From the NCBI RefSeq assembly GCF_042854845.1, contig NZ_AP031498.1:4402001-4466000 (forward strand): a stretch of 64,000 nt of DNA. The letters are read 5' to 3'. The notes under the pieces are model-generated. The model saw only the letters and a list, made by a program, of their open reading frames with translations. It had not been told where the DNA came from and did not search any database. Position numbers and translations under genes: made by a program. The number at the start of each line of letters is the position of its first letter. Within the stretch, counting starts at the first letter, position 1. Positions 62,569-64,000 of the stretch are shown here, piece after piece. The DNA is from Maricurvus nonylphenolicus (GTDB lineage Bacteria; Pseudomonadota; Gammaproteobacteria; Pseudomonadales; Cellvibrionaceae).

Positions 62569-63165
62569 AAGTGACAATCCTTTCTGGTCAAATCATCTGG
62601 TACGAGAGGATGCTGAGCATCGGTGCATTACCAGAACAATAAAACGAATTAATTAAGTCATTAATGGATCGAACGTTTTCCGGTAGCTCCTCCTTTAACA
62701 GCTACAAATGAGGTGGGAGACAAACCCAATAAAAAATCGACTGGTTTGTACGTTCTCAAAAAAGTTAGAACCAAGTCTAAAACTTTAGAGCCGAACAACC
62801 CTTGCAACTGAAAATTCAGTCACCACGATTTTACTACCGGGTTTAGTCATTAATAGCTTTTACTAATTAAGGTAGCAAAAGTTAATTAATGCCTGTGAAA
62901 TTCCTTTCACGTGTCTGATTCTATCCATATTTAAAGACAGACTGCAATAGTTATAAACCGCTTTGACGACACTTTTATGACGTATCTTTAAGGGTTTTAT
63001 GCCGTTGCAATATAAATGTCTCACTTTTTGATTTTATGCTTATACTTAAAAGTAGCGTAAATACATTGGCACAGAGCGTGATGCTCGGGGCAGTCAATTT
63101 TTTTCGCCCCACCATAGAGCACTTCAGCGCCGACTGTGCCTCATCCTGCAACGGAGGTACGGTAT
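62569..63165. other. AT-rich gene-free region between phoH and ybaK
   Basis: About 600 bases, much richer in A+T than the rest of the window, with no gene I can support. It separates divergent genes and must hold both promoters. TTAATTAATT-like runs and short inverted repeats occur (for example GTGAAATTCCTTTCAC, 62894-62909). Confidence 0.4.
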
Positions 63166-63657
63166 ATGGGTATTGCTGTTACGCTAGAAAACTATCTCAA
63201 AACAAAATCTGTAGCCTACGATGTGGTTGAGCATCGTTACAGTGAAGGATCGTTTAATACCGCCGTAGCCGCTAGAGTCCCATGCCAGCAGCTATTAAAA
63301 GGCGTTGTGTTTCGCGATGAAGATCTGCATTACACCATGGCAATCCTGCCCGCCAGCCATCGGGTCAGGCGTCATACCCTCAATCAAATCTTTGATCGAC
63401 GTATGGAACTGGCTGACGAAGAAGAACTGGAAGATCTGTTTCACGACTGTGAAAAAGGCGCTATTCCCTGTCTCGGGCAGGCTTACGGCATGAATGTTAT
63501 CTGGGATGATGACATTGAACAGTCACCGGAGTTTTTCCTCGAAGCGGGAGACCACCAACACCTTATTCATATGGCCAAGCCCGACCTCGATAAACTGATC
63601 GCCTCGAGCATGCATGACAAGATAGCCATCTGCACGCGGCACGATCAGCCCTTGTAG
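63166..63657 (+). CDS. YbaK/ProX-type aminoacyl-tRNA deacylase domain protein
   Basis: 163 aa from the ATG at 63166 (MGIAVTLENYLKTKSVAYDVVEH), with GGAGG 8 nt upstream; the ORF can be extended by 10 residues without support. The fold is that of trans-editing deacylases (YbaK, ProXp): LLKGVVFRDEDLHYTMAILPASHRV and GAIPCLGQAYGMNVIWDD match this group. It probably clears mischarged tRNA; the specific substrate is not identifiable. A terminator follows. Confidence 0.88.
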   Translation: MGIAVTLENYLKTKSVAYDVVEHRYSEGSFNTAVAARVPCQQLLKGVVFRDEDLHYTMAILPASHRVRRHTLNQIFDRRMELADEEELEDLFHDCEKGAIPCLGQAYGMNVIWDDDIEQSPEFFLEAGDHQHLIHMAKPDLDKLIASSMHDKIAICTRHDQPL

Positions 63658-63695
63658 TCACATTAACTCGTGATATCAAAAAATCTCAGGCATAA

Positions 63696-63723
63696 AAAAA
63701 GCAGCTCCAGGAGCTGCTTTTTT
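63696..63723. terminator. Bidirectional rho-independent terminator
   Basis: GCAGCTC (63701-63707) pairs with GAGCTGC (63711-63717), flanked by an A run on the left and a T run on the right. It serves the ybaK-like gene and the convergent exbD. Confidence 0.9.
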
Positions 63724-63742
63724 GCATCCAAATAAAGCGTGT

Positions 63743-64000
63743 TTACTTAGACGGTTCTGGGCGCGCCAGTGATACGTTGTAGATGCCTGCTTCACGGGCT
63801 GCATCGGCAATGGCCACAAAGCTCTTGGCACTTGCTTTGGCATCAGCTTTAACGATTACCGGAGCTTCTGGGTTCTCGGCATGCATACGCTCAATATTGG
63901 CTCGAATAGCACGGATGTCTACACGACGCTGCTCCATCCAAATTTCATCGTTGGAACGTACTTCCACCAGGATGGACTTGCTGTCTGGATCAGGAGGGGT
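63743..64000 (-). CDS. exbD: ExbD/TolR biopolymer transport protein, C-terminal part
   Basis: The gene continues past the right end; the frame is open from 64000 (TPPDPDSKSILVEVRSND). The visible 85 residues are the periplasmic domain of ExbD: ILVEVRSNDEIWMEQRRVDIRAIRANIE, then APVIVKADAKASAKSFVAIADAAREAGIYNVSLA. With ExbB it energises TonB, the partner of receptors such as BtuB. Whether this copy is ExbD or TolR needs the neighbouring genes, which are outside the window. Confidence 0.88.
   Translation of the reverse strand, partial: TPPDPDSKSILVEVRSNDEIWMEQRRVDIRAIRANIERMHAENPEAPVIVKADAKASAKSFVAIADAAREAGIYNVSLARPEPSK

Noticed and set aside
62663..62812. A minus-strand frame of about 47 codons ending VAVKGGATGKRSIH
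   Set aside because: It has no ATG or ribosome-binding site and lies in AT-rich DNA; too weak to call a gene.
1..64000. CRISPR arrays, tRNA, rRNA, insertion sequences, prophage
   Set aside because: Looked for by eye; no direct-repeat arrays, cloverleaf genes, intact transposases or phage structural genes are visible. A tRNAscan or CRISPR search was not possible.

Overview
The window looks like the chromosome of an aerobic gammaproteobacterium, probably a marine one near the Cellvibrionales/Spongiibacteraceae or Pseudomonas side of the class. This is inferred from gene content and order: fxsA-groES-groEL, ampE-ampD, retropepsin-nadC, pilA facing pilBCD-coaE-yacG, and PilZ genes close to radA. 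Base composition is moderate and fairly even. I see no prophage, plasmid, CRISPR array, rRNA or tRNA.

Layout. 0-5.5 kb: tail of a DUF1295 membrane protein, class I fumarase, a Lar-like zinc-ribbon protein with a long leader, a coiled-coil membrane protein, a short PuuD-like membrane protein and an unrecognised protein. 5.5-13.5 kb: GGGGTCTGACCC palindromes, groESL with a sigma-32 promoter, fxsA, a DUF481 protein, an alkyltransferase-like protein, AmpG and an ABC exporter. 13.6-22.7 kb: small secreted protein, YajQ, a degenerate REP-associated transposase-like protein, TetR, ampDE, DUF1631, retropepsin and nadC. 22.7-29.4 kb: type IV pilus genes with a sigma-54 pilA promoter, coaE and yacG. 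29.5-35.2 kb: gcvP, CvpA, a UDG-family protein and a CBS-GGDEF cyclase. 35.2-47.3 kb: a cobalamin salvage block. 47.4-58.9 kb: three PilZ proteins, a LapG-like protease, radA, a lambda P-like/DnaT-like pair, an HD-GYP protein, a deacetylase, AceK and a solute-binding protein. 59-64 kb: parC, phoH, ybaK and part of exbD.

How the genes fit together. The cobalamin block is coherent: BtuB and BtuFCD import corrinoids, CobU/CobS/CobT/CobC assemble the nucleotide loop, and BluB makes dimethylbenzimidazole. There are no corrin-ring genes here, so this is salvage or remodelling. It carries one clear cobalamin riboswitch (btuB) and one weak candidate (cobU). Cyclic-di-GMP genes are dense: YajQ, CBS-GGDEF, three PilZ proteins, HD-GYP and a LapG-type protease, plus the type IV pilus.

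Most unusual features: (1) three intergenic elements with a shared core of about 50 nt, each inside a different near-perfect 28-29 nt inverted arm, plus a fourth element of the same design with another core; (2) a replication-loader-like pair made of a protein with three DnaT-type domains and a lambda P-like protein, overlapping by 89 nt; (3) a Y1-transposase-like protein with a broken HUH motif in a genome segment that carries REP-like palindromes.
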